A stretch of DNA of 64,000 bases from positions 2,259,501 to 2,323,500 of the forward strand of contig OX463809.1 of assembly GCA_949825045.1 (NCBI GenBank), written 5' to 3'. The DNA is from Argyresthia goedartella. Lineage: Eukaryota; Arthropoda; Insecta; Lepidoptera; Argyresthiidae. Position numbers and translations under genes: made by a program. This document shows, piece by piece, positions 37,020 through 48,070 of the stretch. Positions within the stretch are counted from its first letter, which is position 1. Each line of letters begins with the position of its first letter. The notes beneath the pieces were generated by a model that saw only the letters and a list, made by a program, of their open reading frames with translations, did not search any database and was not told the origin of the DNA.

Positions 37020-40000
37020 AACAATACTTAATTAAAAATGATTGAAAAAGAAATTAAGTATTCTTCAAAATCGCAATTATTACCGATTGACTGCAAAATT
37101 CTGGGTTTTTCGTCAAAAACAATAAAAGATCGATTAAAACGAAACGACTTATATACATTTGGCCTAAATGGTTCTAAATTATCTGTACTATTTTCGTTTT
37201 AAAGTGAAGCTTTAAAACCTGTAACTACGTATTATTTGGAAAATTACAGCACCAGCACGAAATTAAATTTCCACTTTAGTTCATCAGAATTTTCGGCATC
37301 CGATAGGCATTCTTTTTCTGGACAACTTTCCCGCTTGGTGTGATAAGTCATTGACTCTCCAGCTACCAAACTGCATCGACAAGCCAATATCTCATGGGCA
37401 ATACAACGAAAAAAATTTCGTCAGTCCATTGTGTACGGCAATTTATTAATGAATTGTGCTTATGCCTCGGCGATTCATCACACCGAACAATAGGCGTGTG
37501 AGTGTGCCCAAGTCTTTGTCGCACGCACACCGCCTTATAATTAAGTTAACAAAGTGACTTACTTGAGAGAGGAGCATAGATTGATGGCTGAAGACGTCAC
37601 ATGACGAGGTATCGAGATCTCTTTTGAATCGGAAAAGAAAGCCAATCAACACGTGAATGTGCTGTTGAAAGGTCGTTCGAAAATAAAATGGATATTATCA
37701 GGTGATTATAGACGAGTAGAAGCAGTTACAGAGTCTTCCATGTACGAGAATCAGAAACAGTTTTTCATATTTGTTAATGAAACTTCCGATACAGTGTAAT
37801 AGGATAAGGTATTCTAAGCAGCACTTTGTATATTTCCCAAGGATTTAAAACTGGACTAGACAATAAGAGACTTACAAAAAGGTTTGGTTGCATCACATGT
37901 TGCACAGAACTTCTGATAGTTCCAAGAATCAATGCGGTAGCTAATACATTGTAAGAGTATGGAGCTCAACAGAGTAACAGTACAGATATTTACCCTTCAT
38001 GTCATAACGGAGGCTGAGTAATGGGGCGTGTAAGGCAGGGCTATGATGGTAGTTTTTGCATATATAGCATCGATGAAGGCGGCTTACACCTTACACATCG
38101 CTTGATGTTTGTACCTAAAAGATTGACGTTATCAACTTCTATCGATATAAGCTTCTTTACGCTTCGTTGCTCTAAAGTTTTTAAACAGGCTACTTCCTGA
38201 CTATCTTAATACTGTACACGAGGATAAATTTAGTACCATTATCATACTCAGAACAATCCTTAAGTTTAAAGGTTGTTGTGTCGTAAGATAATCTCAAGTC
38301 AAACTCTCGTGCAGGCTGCTTATTAACCAACTCAGCCACTTCCGGAGAGACCCACATCTTCAGTATGTTTCACACGAAAACGATCGATTATGTTTCACCT
38401 TAACAATTATTATTACGTACTCTGCAATCTCCGAAATGTTCACTTGACTCACCTTTCACTACGAAAAAAGTATACACCAGGGTACCTTGACCTCTGGTGT
38501 TCGTCTGGGCAGTGTAAGCAATCGGTTCAAGTGTGGTTGGTTTATGGATAATGATGCGTCCAAGAAGGTTGGTTGCGACATTCTGGTCAGGTCATCCGCG
38601 GATTTGTTGTTTGTTTTAAGTAGGTATCAGATGATATTTTGCATTTATGGCTGTCTTGCTTTATCTCAGGTTAAATGATCCTGAACTGAATGCAAATCTA
38701 AAAGATGTTGCATATAGTAAAAACGTAATCAAATTAAAAGTTCTTTCAAACTGTAGATATTTACAAATATGGTTAGTAGTACACGTTTTTATTCCTTCTT
38801 CTAGCCATAACCATCGTGTGGTTTTGCCAATTGTCTTGCGAAGTGTGCCTCGGTTTCCTGTTAAGTCAGTCTTCTGAGAACGTCAAAACGACAATTGTCA
38901 GCGCCTTTTGGAAGTCGACGATAACGACGATGGTTCAATAGATAACAACTTGAGATTTCCTATTATTTACTTTTCTATCTCTATTTAACCATAATATCGT
39001 CTCAGACCCAACACAAATCGACATGTCAGTTAAAATTTAAATAAAAGCGGGCATCAATAATTATTATTATCAACGGTTGTGGTGTACTATGGCAGCACAG
39101 GGGTCATGCTCACCCTCTGTAGCGGCGTCGGTTGCGCGTTCGCAGGGTCGAAAGCACACACGTGATCGCTCCGACAGAAAAAATGTGTTGTTCAGTATGG
39201 AGAAAGTTGTCGGCAATAATGTGGTACCAAGTTTGCACTCACTGGAGATTTGTATTAAGTATCTATTAGTCTGTTATGGTCAACATCCTTAGCTAACACT
39301 CTGTTTGGACTGACCTCTCTTCTGGAAATTGAGATTTTGTCTGAGAGTATGATATACTTTGGTGCATTACAGAATCGTCTAGACGTTTTCGTAACCTACA
39401 CAAGAGTGAGTGACCATCATTAGATTATCATCAAATGACCCATATGTCCACCACAAATAAGGAAAGGAGTAAGGAAAATTATGAACCTAGCCTAAAATAC
39501 TGACTGAGCTACAAGTCTCTTATGATCCTGTGCTCATTGGCCACGTTTTTATTTCGGCAAGGTCATTTTACAGATTTTTTTATGTTCTTTTTAATGACAA
39601 TTCCATAACAACCATTCGCTCTACCGTGTCACCACCTCAAATCAAAAGCAAACCGTGAGCGAAGGTGGAAGGTTGCAAACAATTACGGCACTCCGGCACA
39701 CCGAACCGCGGCCTCTGATTGGTCGGCGTGTTGATAGACGGATGCGCGCGCGCCTCTATTGTAACATCCGTTCGATCCACTTGTGATTTGACTTTGATCT
39801 CGTTTAGATCTATCTACTATTGGGATTGTTGGTTTTATCGGTTAGTAATCGATTGGTTAATTAGTTAGAGGCATTGTTTGTGTCAATTGATTTGTTGATG
39901 GCTGCCTGAATTGGCTATACTGTTTTGTGGTTTGCAGTTGGAATTTTGCCCCTGGTCTTTCATGATTGCATTTTAAAATCATTTTGGGCAGACAAGTAGC

Positions 40001-40812
40001 AGTATGTTTGTCAATAGGAATTTAATCCAGTACTCTGATATCGACTCATACTCGGTACGTTATGTAGGTTTTTAATTATAATATTTATTAGTCATGAAAT
40101 CTGTCTTGCTTTTGCTATAAAACACGGGACAAAGACAATTACCCTTTACAGTCGTTGATATCTTTAATTAATACAATCGATTATGATCGAAGACCGTCCT
40201 TCATTTTAATACATAATCGATTTACTCGTAGTGTTGTGAAGTCACTTTCCTTGTCCTGCTCGGGGAAAAATTAACTGGGGCCCAATTATACAATGTGAAA
40301 ATGATATCTTTCGCATTTTACTACTGGATGTCGATACCAATCTATAGTGTGTGGTTAATTTTTGATGATTTTGCTTCAAATGTTAGAAGTCAAAGTTTTT
40401 ACTTTTCTATGTTTATTTGGCCCATAATGTCATCAGCGTCCAAAAAAATATAAAAATAAATTCATCCGAAAGTACATTAGATATATTTGTATAGGTAGTT
40501 GCATCTTACTCTGATATTAATTAACTCAGTAGGTCATCATTAACAAATAATTTCGCAGCTTCCACAAAAAGTTATCGCGTTATCGCAAACACAAAGTCTG
40601 TCGTGGGAAAAGCACAGGTCTCTAATTGATAAGGCCCTGTGTTATGTCAGCCATAATTATACTAGTTTGTGTAATGGTCACCTCGTTATGCTGATTTCTG
40701 AATGAGTACTATCAGGTAATCTGACGATAAATATTGATATTATTGTTCAATTACTCCTCAAATTAACTCTGAAATAATCGTCGTATTTTACAAGAGTATT
40801 TTCGTTTGAAGC
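37020..40812. other. intronic, no gene seen
   Basis: Unique-looking AT-rich DNA up to the BEL/Pao insertion. Around 39660-39760 a CpG-richer patch (GCGCGCGCC) stands out but has no coding evidence. Confidence 0.4.
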
Positions 40813-41360
40813 TGTTCAGGCTTCTCAGCACCTAATGACCTCGTAGGGGCCCATCAGCTACGAGGTAGCGTAACGATCAGTTGCCAAGAAGCGTGAACGT
40901 CGGCGATTCACCGAGCTGAAGTTAATTGGGGTCGATCTAACCTGGTCTGTGCTTCGGTCCCGTCAACCTCCTGTCTCTCTGCAAGGCCCGGGTGCACCCT
41001 AGGCTCTTCTTGGTAGACAGGTTCTTCAGCCAACCAGGTATGACTGGCGGGCCAGCTTCAGTGAGCACAGTGTTCCAACACAGGTTATGTTACGTGGTAA
41101 AAACCAATCGGGCACAAAAATGCGAACTTTATCTGGTTCGAGAAACAATAACACACTCAGCTATATTAACAATCCTGAGGGAAACCCGAATACATTCCAG
41201 ATGGCCTGCGATTTAATTTCAATACCCTAACCAAAACGCGTTTACATTGCGAGGGCTTTCGTCTGTCAGTTGTCAAAAAAACTGCCAGGTTGGCAGCTAA
41301 CGTCAAATTCAAAATGGCCGTTCAGAACCCATCGATCGAATATCGATTTGGAATCGAACA
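40813..41360 (-). repeat. BEL/Pao 3' LTR
   Basis: 548 bp. It differs from 47523-48070 only at 41116 (A against G at 47826) and 41328 (C against A at 48038). It is the 3' LTR because the element is on the minus strand. Confidence 0.95.
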
Positions 41361-41375
41361 ATCACCCGCCCGGAC
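41361..41375 (-). other. putative polypurine tract
   Basis: On the element's strand GTCCGGGCGGGTGAT lies directly before the 3' LTR. It is G-rich but interrupted by pyrimidines, so the assignment rests mainly on position. Confidence 0.4.
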
Positions 41376-41392
41376 AGGCACCCACCTGTCCC

Positions 41393-43237
41393 CTAATCTA
41401 CGGGCAGCCGAGACAACGTTGCTACCGCTCGTTTTAGAACCGAGCCTCCTACTAGAACCTCTGCAGACCGGGGGGTCCCGTCCTTGCCAGGGAACAAGTT
41501 AACAATGCGCCCCCTGCGCCAACGTAGTGGCGGTAGGTTAGCATCCTTAACCAGAACGAGGTCACCAACACTAGGGGGGCTAGTTTTGTCAGTCCACTTA
41601 AGGCGCTGTTGTAAGATATGCAGATACTCGAGCGACCAACGCTTCCAGAAATTCTGAGTAAACTGCTGCAACATCTGATACCTTGACAACCGATACAATT
41701 TCACTCCCTCGAAGGGGTGCTCGGGCAACGCGTTAAGTGGCTGTCCTATCAAGAAATGGCCTGGGGTCAGAGCCTCCAGGTCATTTGGATCCGAGCTGAG
41801 CGGACACAACGGTCGCGAATTGAGAACGGCCTCGATCTTACAAAACAATGTCGCGAGCTCCTCAAAAGTCAGCGCGGTCTGACCTACTATACGCCCCAAG
41901 TGCGTCTTAGCTGACTTAACTACGGCCTCAAAAATCCCACCCCAGTGGGGGCAAATCGGTGGGCTGAAGGTCCACTGTTTACCCCGACGGGAGAGGGCCG
42001 TTCCAATATCCACTTTATTTACATTCAAAAAGTTGACTATCTCTCGTAAGTATCGTTCCGCACCGATGTAGTTAGTGCCGTTATCAGAGCGGATCAAAGT
42101 TGGAAGTCCCCTTCGAGAAACAAACCTATCCAAACAAGCAATGAAAGCCTCTGTCGAGAGATCAGCAACGAGCTCGAGATGTACCGCCTTGGTGGATAAA
42201 CAAACAAACACACATAGGTACGCCTTGTATTGCTTAGCGGTACGCAATTGTGAACTCTTCACCATAAACGGTCCTGCAAAATCCGTACCAACACCTGAAA
42301 ACGGTCTGACCTCATTCACACGATCAGGGGGCAAGTCCCCCATGAGAGGTTGCATCGTGGCAGCCTTAAGTCGATAACAAGGCATGCACCGAAACACGAT
42401 GTTCCGTATGACACGGCGGGCAGATAAGATCCAAAACTCCCGCTGGAGCGTGGCCAACAACGCGTTACAGCCGGCATGCGCGTTTTTAATATGACGATCA
42501 GTCACCAGCAATTCAACTAACTGTCCCCCCTTGGGGAGCAGAAGTGGGTGACGAGCCGAATACGACAGATTCGCATTGCGCAATCTTCCTCCTACCCGAA
42601 GTAACCCGGTCGAATCAACAAAGGGGTTGAGACGCGCGACGGCTCCCTTCAATTTCGAACGTCCACTTCGTATAATCTCCAATTCTGCCCCAAACTTCGA
42701 GGACTGTACCAACCGGACCAAATTCAATAGCGACTCGTTTCGCTCTGCCGGAGTCAGAATAGGGTTCAACGTTCGCTGATCGCGAGGAGTACGACAATTT
42801 CGAGCGAATCTCCTAATCCAAGTGGACACGTTTATCAACTTGTCAAGTGAGCTATACCGGTCCAGCAGAAACCCGGCGTCAGGGTCCTCAGCCTTCTGGG
42901 TAACATGCACGGCCGCTCTGGGGCCATGATCCGAAGATACTACTACATTGCTGTGGGGCCAGTCCGATTCTCTCTTGGCAAGCCAGGGTGGTCCCCACCA
43001 CAAATGGTGTCTAACGAGTTCAGGAGCCTGACATCCCCTGGATGCACAATCAGACGGGCTCAATTCTCCTGGTACATGTCTCCAGGTCAGTGGGACCTCA
43101 GACGACACAATCTGGGAGACACGGTTCGCAACAAAAACCTCTAAGTTATGGACCGAAGCCTTCAGCCAGCACAAAACAATCTGGCTGTCCGTCCAAGCGT
43201 ACACCGTATCCTCCAAAACCACTGACCCACGCAACAC
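41393..43237 (-). CDS. BEL/Pao pol, downstream part: RNase H C-terminus, integrase, DUF5641-type tail
   Basis: 614 codons open from a GTG at 43237 (an artefact of the frame break, not a likely start) to TAG at 41393, 33 bp before the LTR. Residues 10-70 finish RNase H (AWTDSQIVLCWLK, then HVPGELSPSDCASRG). An integrase follows: zinc-binding H249, H254, C284, C287, then a core with D319 in GVGTDFAGPF, D385 in SDNGTNY and E437 in GGIFEAVVKSAKTH, the D,D-E triad. The last ~100 residues (FLIGQPLNALPE, then VGDLVLVKD, PPLRWRRGRI) are the DUF5641-type domain found after BEL/Pao integrases. All catalytic residues are present. The upstream part of pol is in another frame. Confidence 0.9.
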   Translation of the reverse strand: MLRGSVVLEDTVYAWTDSQIVLCWLKASVHNLEVFVANRVSQIVSSEVPLTWRHVPGELSPSDCASRGCQAPELVRHHLWWGPPWLAKRESDWPHSNVVVSSDHGPRAAVHVTQKAEDPDAGFLLDRYSSLDKLINVSTWIRRFARNCRTPRDQRTLNPILTPAERNESLLNLVRLVQSSKFGAELEIIRSGRSKLKGAVARLNPFVDSTGLLRVGGRLRNANLSYSARHPLLLPKGGQLVELLVTDRHIKNAHAGCNALLATLQREFWILSARRVIRNIVFRCMPCYRLKAATMQPLMGDLPPDRVNEVRPFSGVGTDFAGPFMVKSSQLRTAKQYKAYLCVFVCLSTKAVHLELVADLSTEAFIACLDRFVSRRGLPTLIRSDNGTNYIGAERYLREIVNFLNVNKVDIGTALSRRGKQWTFSPPICPHWGGIFEAVVKSAKTHLGRIVGQTALTFEELATLFCKIEAVLNSRPLCPLSSDPNDLEALTPGHFLIGQPLNALPEHPFEGVKLYRLSRYQMLQQFTQNFWKRWSLEYLHILQQRLKWTDKTSPPSVGDLVLVKDANLPPLRWRRGRIVNLFPGKDGTPRSAEVLVGGSVLKRAVATLSRLPVD

Positions 43238-45231
43238 AGTTCCAGTTTTGGAATCGTCATCCTTGTCCGAATAGGCGCTACCTTGCTTTTTGCCAAAACC
43301 AAACGCACGTCGACCTCCCCGGTGGAGGTGACGGTTCGCAAATAAACCGCTGCCGCAAACCCTCGTTCAGAGGCATCACAAAACCCGTGAAGGGTTGCCC
43401 TGTAATCCCCAGCAGGGACCAATTTCCTCGGCAGCGATACATTATTTATGTCCGATAGCGAGGTGAACATTCGCGTCCAATCAGTCAACAAATCACCTGA
43501 GAGGTGGGTGTCCCAGGTCAACTGAGCCGCCCATAGCCTTTGCATAAAACATTTGAGAGCAAAGGTGACTGGAGAAATCCATCCATTCGGGTCGAACGTT
43601 CTCGCAATCGTTGACAGTACTGACCGCTTCGTCCAGGCCTTCGGTGTTTCTAAAACCACCCGATAGGTAAACTCATCATGGACGGGCCGGTACTGAATTC
43701 CAAGTACTGACAACATGTTAGGGTTGTCAGGATTCTCAAAAACGTGCGGGTCTTGTTGAAACTCATCTGGGAGACCAGCCATCAACTCAGGGGAGTTGGA
43801 CATCCACTTACGTAGTTCATAGCCGCCTCGTTCCAGCAATTGAATGAGCTCGTCACGTCGGTCCAGAGCTTCCTCTACACTGGCTGCCCCTGTGCAGACG
43901 TCATCGACGTACAAATCTTGCTCCAGGATAGCGGCGGCTCTAGGATAGCTCACACGGTCACGCGACGCCAACTCCCGCAGGGTACGCATCGCCAAATACG
44001 GGCTAGACCGTAACCCATACGTGTTCGTGTTTAACTCATAGACCTTGACTGGCTCGGCCGTGGACTCACGCCAAAGTATCAACTGATACCTTCTGTCAGC
44101 CGGATGAATTACCGTTTGCCTAAACATCATCCGAATGTCTGCGACAAATACAATCTGGTGCCTCCGAAAGCTCGTGAGAATATCCGAAATATCACGACTC
44201 AACTTGGGTCCCGAATGTAGACACTGATTCAGGGACATCCCGTTCGAGGTAGGTGCTGACCCATCAAAAACAACTCGAATCTTGCCGGTAGGGGTTCGTA
44301 GGACGGCATGGTGTGGAAGGAAACAATGATCCTCAGATCTCCAGTCCACACCCGATACCGACATGTGTCCTAACGACTCATACTCCCTCATGAAATCAAC
44401 ATATTTTTGTTTAAATACGGCGTCCCTTTTCATCCTACGCTCCATCGACATCAATCTCGTCTCAGCCATCTTCCTAGATTCTCCTAGTGGCGGTCGATCG
44501 GCCCTGAAAGGCAGTCGAGTTACAAAACGACCAGAACGAAGGCGACCAGTACTACTCTGGTAAAACAACTCGCACTCTTCTTCGTCTGCGTCGACTCGAC
44601 GAACGGTGGGAGGTTCCTCTATCTCCCAGAAACGTTGGATAACGTCTGACAACGCTGAGCCAATAAGTATGCCATCTGACTCGGCAGGCCTAACCATTGG
44701 CAATGCCGGACCCATGATCACGTGACCAAACTTAGTATCCACAGCAATCAACCCGTCCGGCTGAAGAACTCGCTGATCCGACAACAGAAACCTACCCAGA
44801 ACGTCTGCTCCCAGTAGCAGGTCGACCGGGGCTGGAGTGTCAAAATCGGGATCCGCCAACTTGAGTCCTGATGTCAGGAATCGAACGGCCGGATTCAACT
44901 TCACCAAGGGGTGTCTGCCCATGACATGCGTCATTACTAAAGCTTGCACGGATGTTTTTGTCAAAATGTCATAACGTGGAGAGAACGTGATCACCGATTG
45001 ACCAACTACATTGGTAACCGTAACATTCCCCACGCCCCGTATTGATTTATTATACCTATTTACCTTGAGGCCCAACCATTTTGCTAAATCATTCGATACA
45101 ATGCAGCCCTGAGCTCCAGAATCTAATAGGGCGCGAACGTATGTTGGGTTGCCCGCCAAATCCCAAACAAGCACAGAGGCGATCGGTAACACCACCGTCT
45201 CCGGTTGGGGGGCAACAAATGGTTGGGCCAC
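43162..45231 (-). CDS. BEL/Pao pol, upstream part: protease, reverse transcriptase, RNase H start
   Basis: The frame opens at 45237, straight after the gag TAG, and is in the same frame as gag. Counting from the GTG codon at 45231, it holds an aspartic protease (ALLDSGAQGC, D37), a linker, RT with VVFDGSAP, D365 in FVADIRMMF and YVDD at 441-444, the Pao-type domain (TFDPNGWISPVTF), and the RNase H start (HGFCDASERG with D619, then IPKLEL with E664). About residue 666 the meaningful frame ends; the last 23 residues before the stop at 43162 are out of frame, and the true continuation is in the frame open from 43237. The LELC-to-WTDS spacing looks about a dozen residues shorter than usual, so a small non-triplet deletion is the likely cause. 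Confidence 0.9.
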   Translation of the reverse strand: MAQPFVAPQPETVVLPIASVLVWDLAGNPTYVRALLDSGAQGCIVSNDLAKWLGLKVNRYNKSIRGVGNVTVTNVVGQSVITFSPRYDILTKTSVQALVMTHVMGRHPLVKLNPAVRFLTSGLKLADPDFDTPAPVDLLLGADVLGRFLLSDQRVLQPDGLIAVDTKFGHVIMGPALPMVRPAESDGILIGSALSDVIQRFWEIEEPPTVRRVDADEEECELFYQSSTGRLRSGRFVTRLPFRADRPPLGESRKMAETRLMSMERRMKRDAVFKQKYVDFMREYESLGHMSVSGVDWRSEDHCFLPHHAVLRTPTGKIRVVFDGSAPTSNGMSLNQCLHSGPKLSRDISDILTSFRRHQIVFVADIRMMFRQTVIHPADRRYQLILWRESTAEPVKVYELNTNTYGLRSSPYLAMRTLRELASRDRVSYPRAAAILEQDLYVDDVCTGAASVEEALDRRDELIQLLERGGYELRKWMSNSPELMAGLPDEFQQDPHVFENPDNPNMLSVLGIQYRPVHDEFTYRVVLETPKAWTKRSVLSTIARTFDPNGWISPVTFALKCFMQRLWAAQLTWDTHLSGDLLTDWTRMFTSLSDINNVSLPRKLVPAGDYRATLHGFCDASERGFAAAVYLRTVTSTGEVDVRLVLAKSKVAPIRTRMTIPKLELCCVGQWFWRIRCTLGRTARLFCAG

Positions 45232-45237
45232 AAATTC

Positions 45238-46971
45238 CTAGTGAGGACCCCCGGGGCCCCATCGTGCCTGTAACCGATCAGGTATGCAGCTATACGCCAG
45301 AGGGTCCCATTGTACAAATGGCCCACGAGCCGGTTCCATTGCCACCCTACGATTCCCCGTAAAGGGGGGTGGGCGTGAATTCAACCGTGGCCGCTCCATG
45401 AGCGGGGGGGACATCACATGTGACCGACGAGGACGAGGCGACGAGCGGGGCGACAACTCAGGCGGCGTCCGAACCGCACCCGCATAGCTCGAAGGTGTCC
45501 CATGCCACCCGCCCGTTACGGCCTGCTCAACACACCCAATGTCCCGCTGGGTCGGATGCTGAGTCGCAACCGAAAACTCAGGGCCCCCCATGTAATGGTC
45601 CTGAGTGCGGCCCTGCACCCTGGTACTGCCCTGTGCACGTGGGGACGTTGGCCCCTGAGTTGCGCTCCGAGTCGCAAACGAATTCTCAGGGCCCCCCATG
45701 TAATGGTCCTGAGTGCGGCCCTGCACCCTAGTACTGCCCTGTGGAGGCTGTTGGCCGGACCGGTTCATGCACAACAGATTGTTGTGGGGCCCACCACAAT
45801 ATCCGCACATTTGTGTGCGCGTGCAGTCCCTAGCCATGTGTGGCCCGAGGCACAGGAAACACCAGCTCCGCTGCTTGGCCATCCGGCGCCGTCCCTGAAC
45901 CCTAAGTTCCCCGAACTTATTGCAATTGGCCACAGCATGGCCAATCTGCCTACAACATGGGCAGGTCTCACCATGTGGGGTCAATTCACTCACAGTCCCA
46001 TACGACTGCCGGTTGGTGCGGTCCTTCCTCGTCGGAGGGCCCCTACTCACAGCGCTCCCGGCAGCTCTCTGTGGCTCCGAAGGATGGGTGACCGTCAACC
46101 CCAAATTCTCTGCCCGTCGAGCCTCCTCTTCCAAGAATCCGACCAAGTCGGAGAAGGCGGGCAGGTCCTCGGCCGACCTCCCGTGAGACTGTTCGAAACG
46201 AGTCTGCACGTCAGCGGGTAGGCGGGAAAGTACAATGTACAACAGTAGGTACGACCATTCACCAACCGGAAGTCCAAGATTCTCTAGAGCCTTGGTGACG
46301 GACAACAATGGGTTCAAAACCTCCGTCTGTATGGCCCCGACCTTGTTCACAACCGGGATACTAAACAAACGGTTCAGTTGGGCATCGGCCAACCTCCGTT
46401 TGTTATGGTAACGTCTGACCAACAATTGCCTGGCCGTGTCATAGTTACCCTCCGTAACTGTCAAATGAGCGACCAGCTCCCTAGGCTCACCCCTCAATGC
46501 TGCCACCAGCTGAGCCATCTTGACAGACTTGGTAATGTCCGATCGCATGTGCACCAAACTGTCGAACAGATTGATGAAGCTCATCCATTCACCGGACACG
46601 CCGTCAAAAGTAGGCATAGTTATGGCAGGTAACCTGGACCCCGATCCCTGAAGCGGCAGAGGTGCTTCAATGTCACCACCATGGCTGGACTCGCGCTGTC
46701 TACGTATGTCCGCAGCCTTCTGCGTGATGACAGCTGCCATCTCCATACATTGGTCGACATCCCCTATCAACCGTGACAGCCTGTCAGGTGCGCAACCATC
46801 AACTGATTCCGCCTGCGCGGACAATTCGAGCACCCTATTGTAACGTTCCTTAACGTCCATAGACCGCTCCAATACCACATCATGCCTATCTAAACGGTCT
46901 ATCAGACCGTGTGCGGAGGAAAACCATCTGAGTTCCTTAGAAACACCCTTCTGGATTTCAGATAACGACAT
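45238..46971 (-). CDS. BEL/Pao gag
   Basis: 577 codons from ATG at 46971 to TAG at 45238. The first ~100 residues are predicted helical and end near AAVITQKAADIRRQRE. A DUF1759-type capsid region follows (TMPTFDGVSGEWMSFINLF, then AALRGEPRELV and YHNKRRL). Three zinc knuckles follow: CPCCRQIGHAVANC, CFLCLGPHMARDC and CGYCGGPHNNLLC. The C-terminus is proline- and arginine-rich and holds two 36-residue direct repeats (QGSTRVQGRTQDHYMGGPE units). It would form the particle shell and bind the element RNA. The stop is followed in frame by pol, so pol expression would need stop-codon readthrough unless the TAG is a mutation in a single gag-pol ORF. Confidence 0.9.
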   Translation of the reverse strand: MSLSEIQKGVSKELRWFSSAHGLIDRLDRHDVVLERSMDVKERYNRVLELSAQAESVDGCAPDRLSRLIGDVDQCMEMAAVITQKAADIRRQRESSHGGDIEAPLPLQGSGSRLPAITMPTFDGVSGEWMSFINLFDSLVHMRSDITKSVKMAQLVAALRGEPRELVAHLTVTEGNYDTARQLLVRRYHNKRRLADAQLNRLFSIPVVNKVGAIQTEVLNPLLSVTKALENLGLPVGEWSYLLLYIVLSRLPADVQTRFEQSHGRSAEDLPAFSDLVGFLEEEARRAENLGLTVTHPSEPQRAAGSAVSRGPPTRKDRTNRQSYGTVSELTPHGETCPCCRQIGHAVANCNKFGELRVQGRRRMAKQRSWCFLCLGPHMARDCTRTQMCGYCGGPHNNLLCMNRSGQQPPQGSTRVQGRTQDHYMGGPENSFATRSATQGPTSPRAQGSTRVQGRTQDHYMGGPEFSVATQHPTQRDIGCVEQAVTGGWHGTPSSYAGAVRTPPELSPRSSPRPRRSHVMSPPLMERPRLNSRPPPFTGNRRVAMEPARGPFVQWDPLAYSCIPDRLQARWGPGGPH

Positions 46972-47522
46972 GATCGGAACGATACTTACTCACAATTTGC
47001 AGTAACTCAATTTTATTGGACCCTCCAGTCTACAACCCAAACGAGGGAACCCTAAACCACAACTTAAACAATGTTGTTTTCCTTAAACAATAGGAACCGA
47101 GGTTTATATCTATATAATTCTGTAAATACAATTTAGTTTCCCTTTATCATTATAACACACACAGATAGTCAATATTAGTTCAAGTTATAAATTGCTATAA
47201 ACTGAAAACAATGTAATAGCCTGCTATCAATAGATGTAACTACCTATGTTAACCAAACATTCATTCAATAGCATTACTAGACCACTAATAGATTGACTAA
47301 CTGGTACTTCAATGCAATTTTCAATTCAATAATTCAATATCTGTCTATCTACTACCAGCAATAGACCTATAGCTTACAATACTACCAATCTATGTGGATA
47401 TAGGAACAACAACCAAGTTACCTAATAACCGCCTATACCTACAGATTGATAGTCCCAAATCGTGCCTTCCTGGAGCCCTTGACGGCTGCAAATCTCAGGA
47501 AGCCACGCTCTAGCTACCAAAA
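46972..47522 (-). other. BEL/Pao leader (5' untranslated region)
   Basis: About 550 bp between the 5' LTR and the gag ATG, AT-rich and without long frames. It should hold primer binding and packaging signals. Confidence 0.7.
47502..47519 (-). other. putative primer binding site
   Basis: On the element strand, three bases after the 5' LTR, lies TGGTAGCTAGAGCGTGGC. A leading TGG fits pairing with the CCA end of a tRNA. The tRNA could not be identified. Confidence 0.45.
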
Positions 47523-48070
47523 TGTTCAGGCTTCTCAGCACCTAATGACCTCGTAGGGGCCCATCAGCTACGAGGTAGCGTAACGATCAGTTGCCAAGAA
47601 GCGTGAACGTCGGCGATTCACCGAGCTGAAGTTAATTGGGGTCGATCTAACCTGGTCTGTGCTTCGGTCCCGTCAACCTCCTGTCTCTCTGCAAGGCCCG
47701 GGTGCACCCTAGGCTCTTCTTGGTAGACAGGTTCTTCAGCCAACCAGGTATGACTGGCGGGCCAGCTTCAGTGAGCACAGTGTTCCAACACAGGTTATGT
47801 TACGTGGTAAAAACCAATCGGGCACGAAAATGCGAACTTTATCTGGTTCGAGAAACAATAACACACTCAGCTATATTAACAATCCTGAGGGAAACCCGAA
47901 TACATTCCAGATGGCCTGCGATTTAATTTCAATACCCTAACCAAAACGCGTTTACATTGCGAGGGCTTTCGTCTGTCAGTTGTCAAAAAAACTGCCAGGT
48001 TGGCAGCTAACGTCAAATTCAAAATGGCCGTTCAGAAACCATCGATCGAATATCGATTTGGAATCGAACA
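47523..48070 (-). repeat. BEL/Pao 5' LTR
   Basis: 548 bp, TGTT...AACA. It is the 5' LTR because gag lies next to it on the minus strand. Two differences from the LTR at 40813-41360. Confidence 0.95.

Larger units (their letters stand above)
40813..48070 (-). mobile_element. near-full-length BEL/Pao LTR retrotransposon
   Basis: A 7258-bp element in antisense orientation to the host gene. It has two 548-bp LTRs with TGTT...AACA ends, a 5-bp target duplication GAAGC on each side (40808-40812 and 48071-48075), a leader, gag, and pol in the order protease, RT, RNase H, integrase. Domain order, the DUF1759-like Gag and the Pao-type RNase H region are BEL/Pao features. The LTRs differ at only two positions, so insertion was recent. 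Pol is interrupted by a frame break in RNase H, so this copy is probably not autonomous. Confidence 0.95.

Noticed and set aside
45502..46221. 239-codon plus-strand ORF
   Set aside because: It is the antisense shadow of BEL/Pao gag, whose capsid and zinc-knuckle motifs are on the minus strand.
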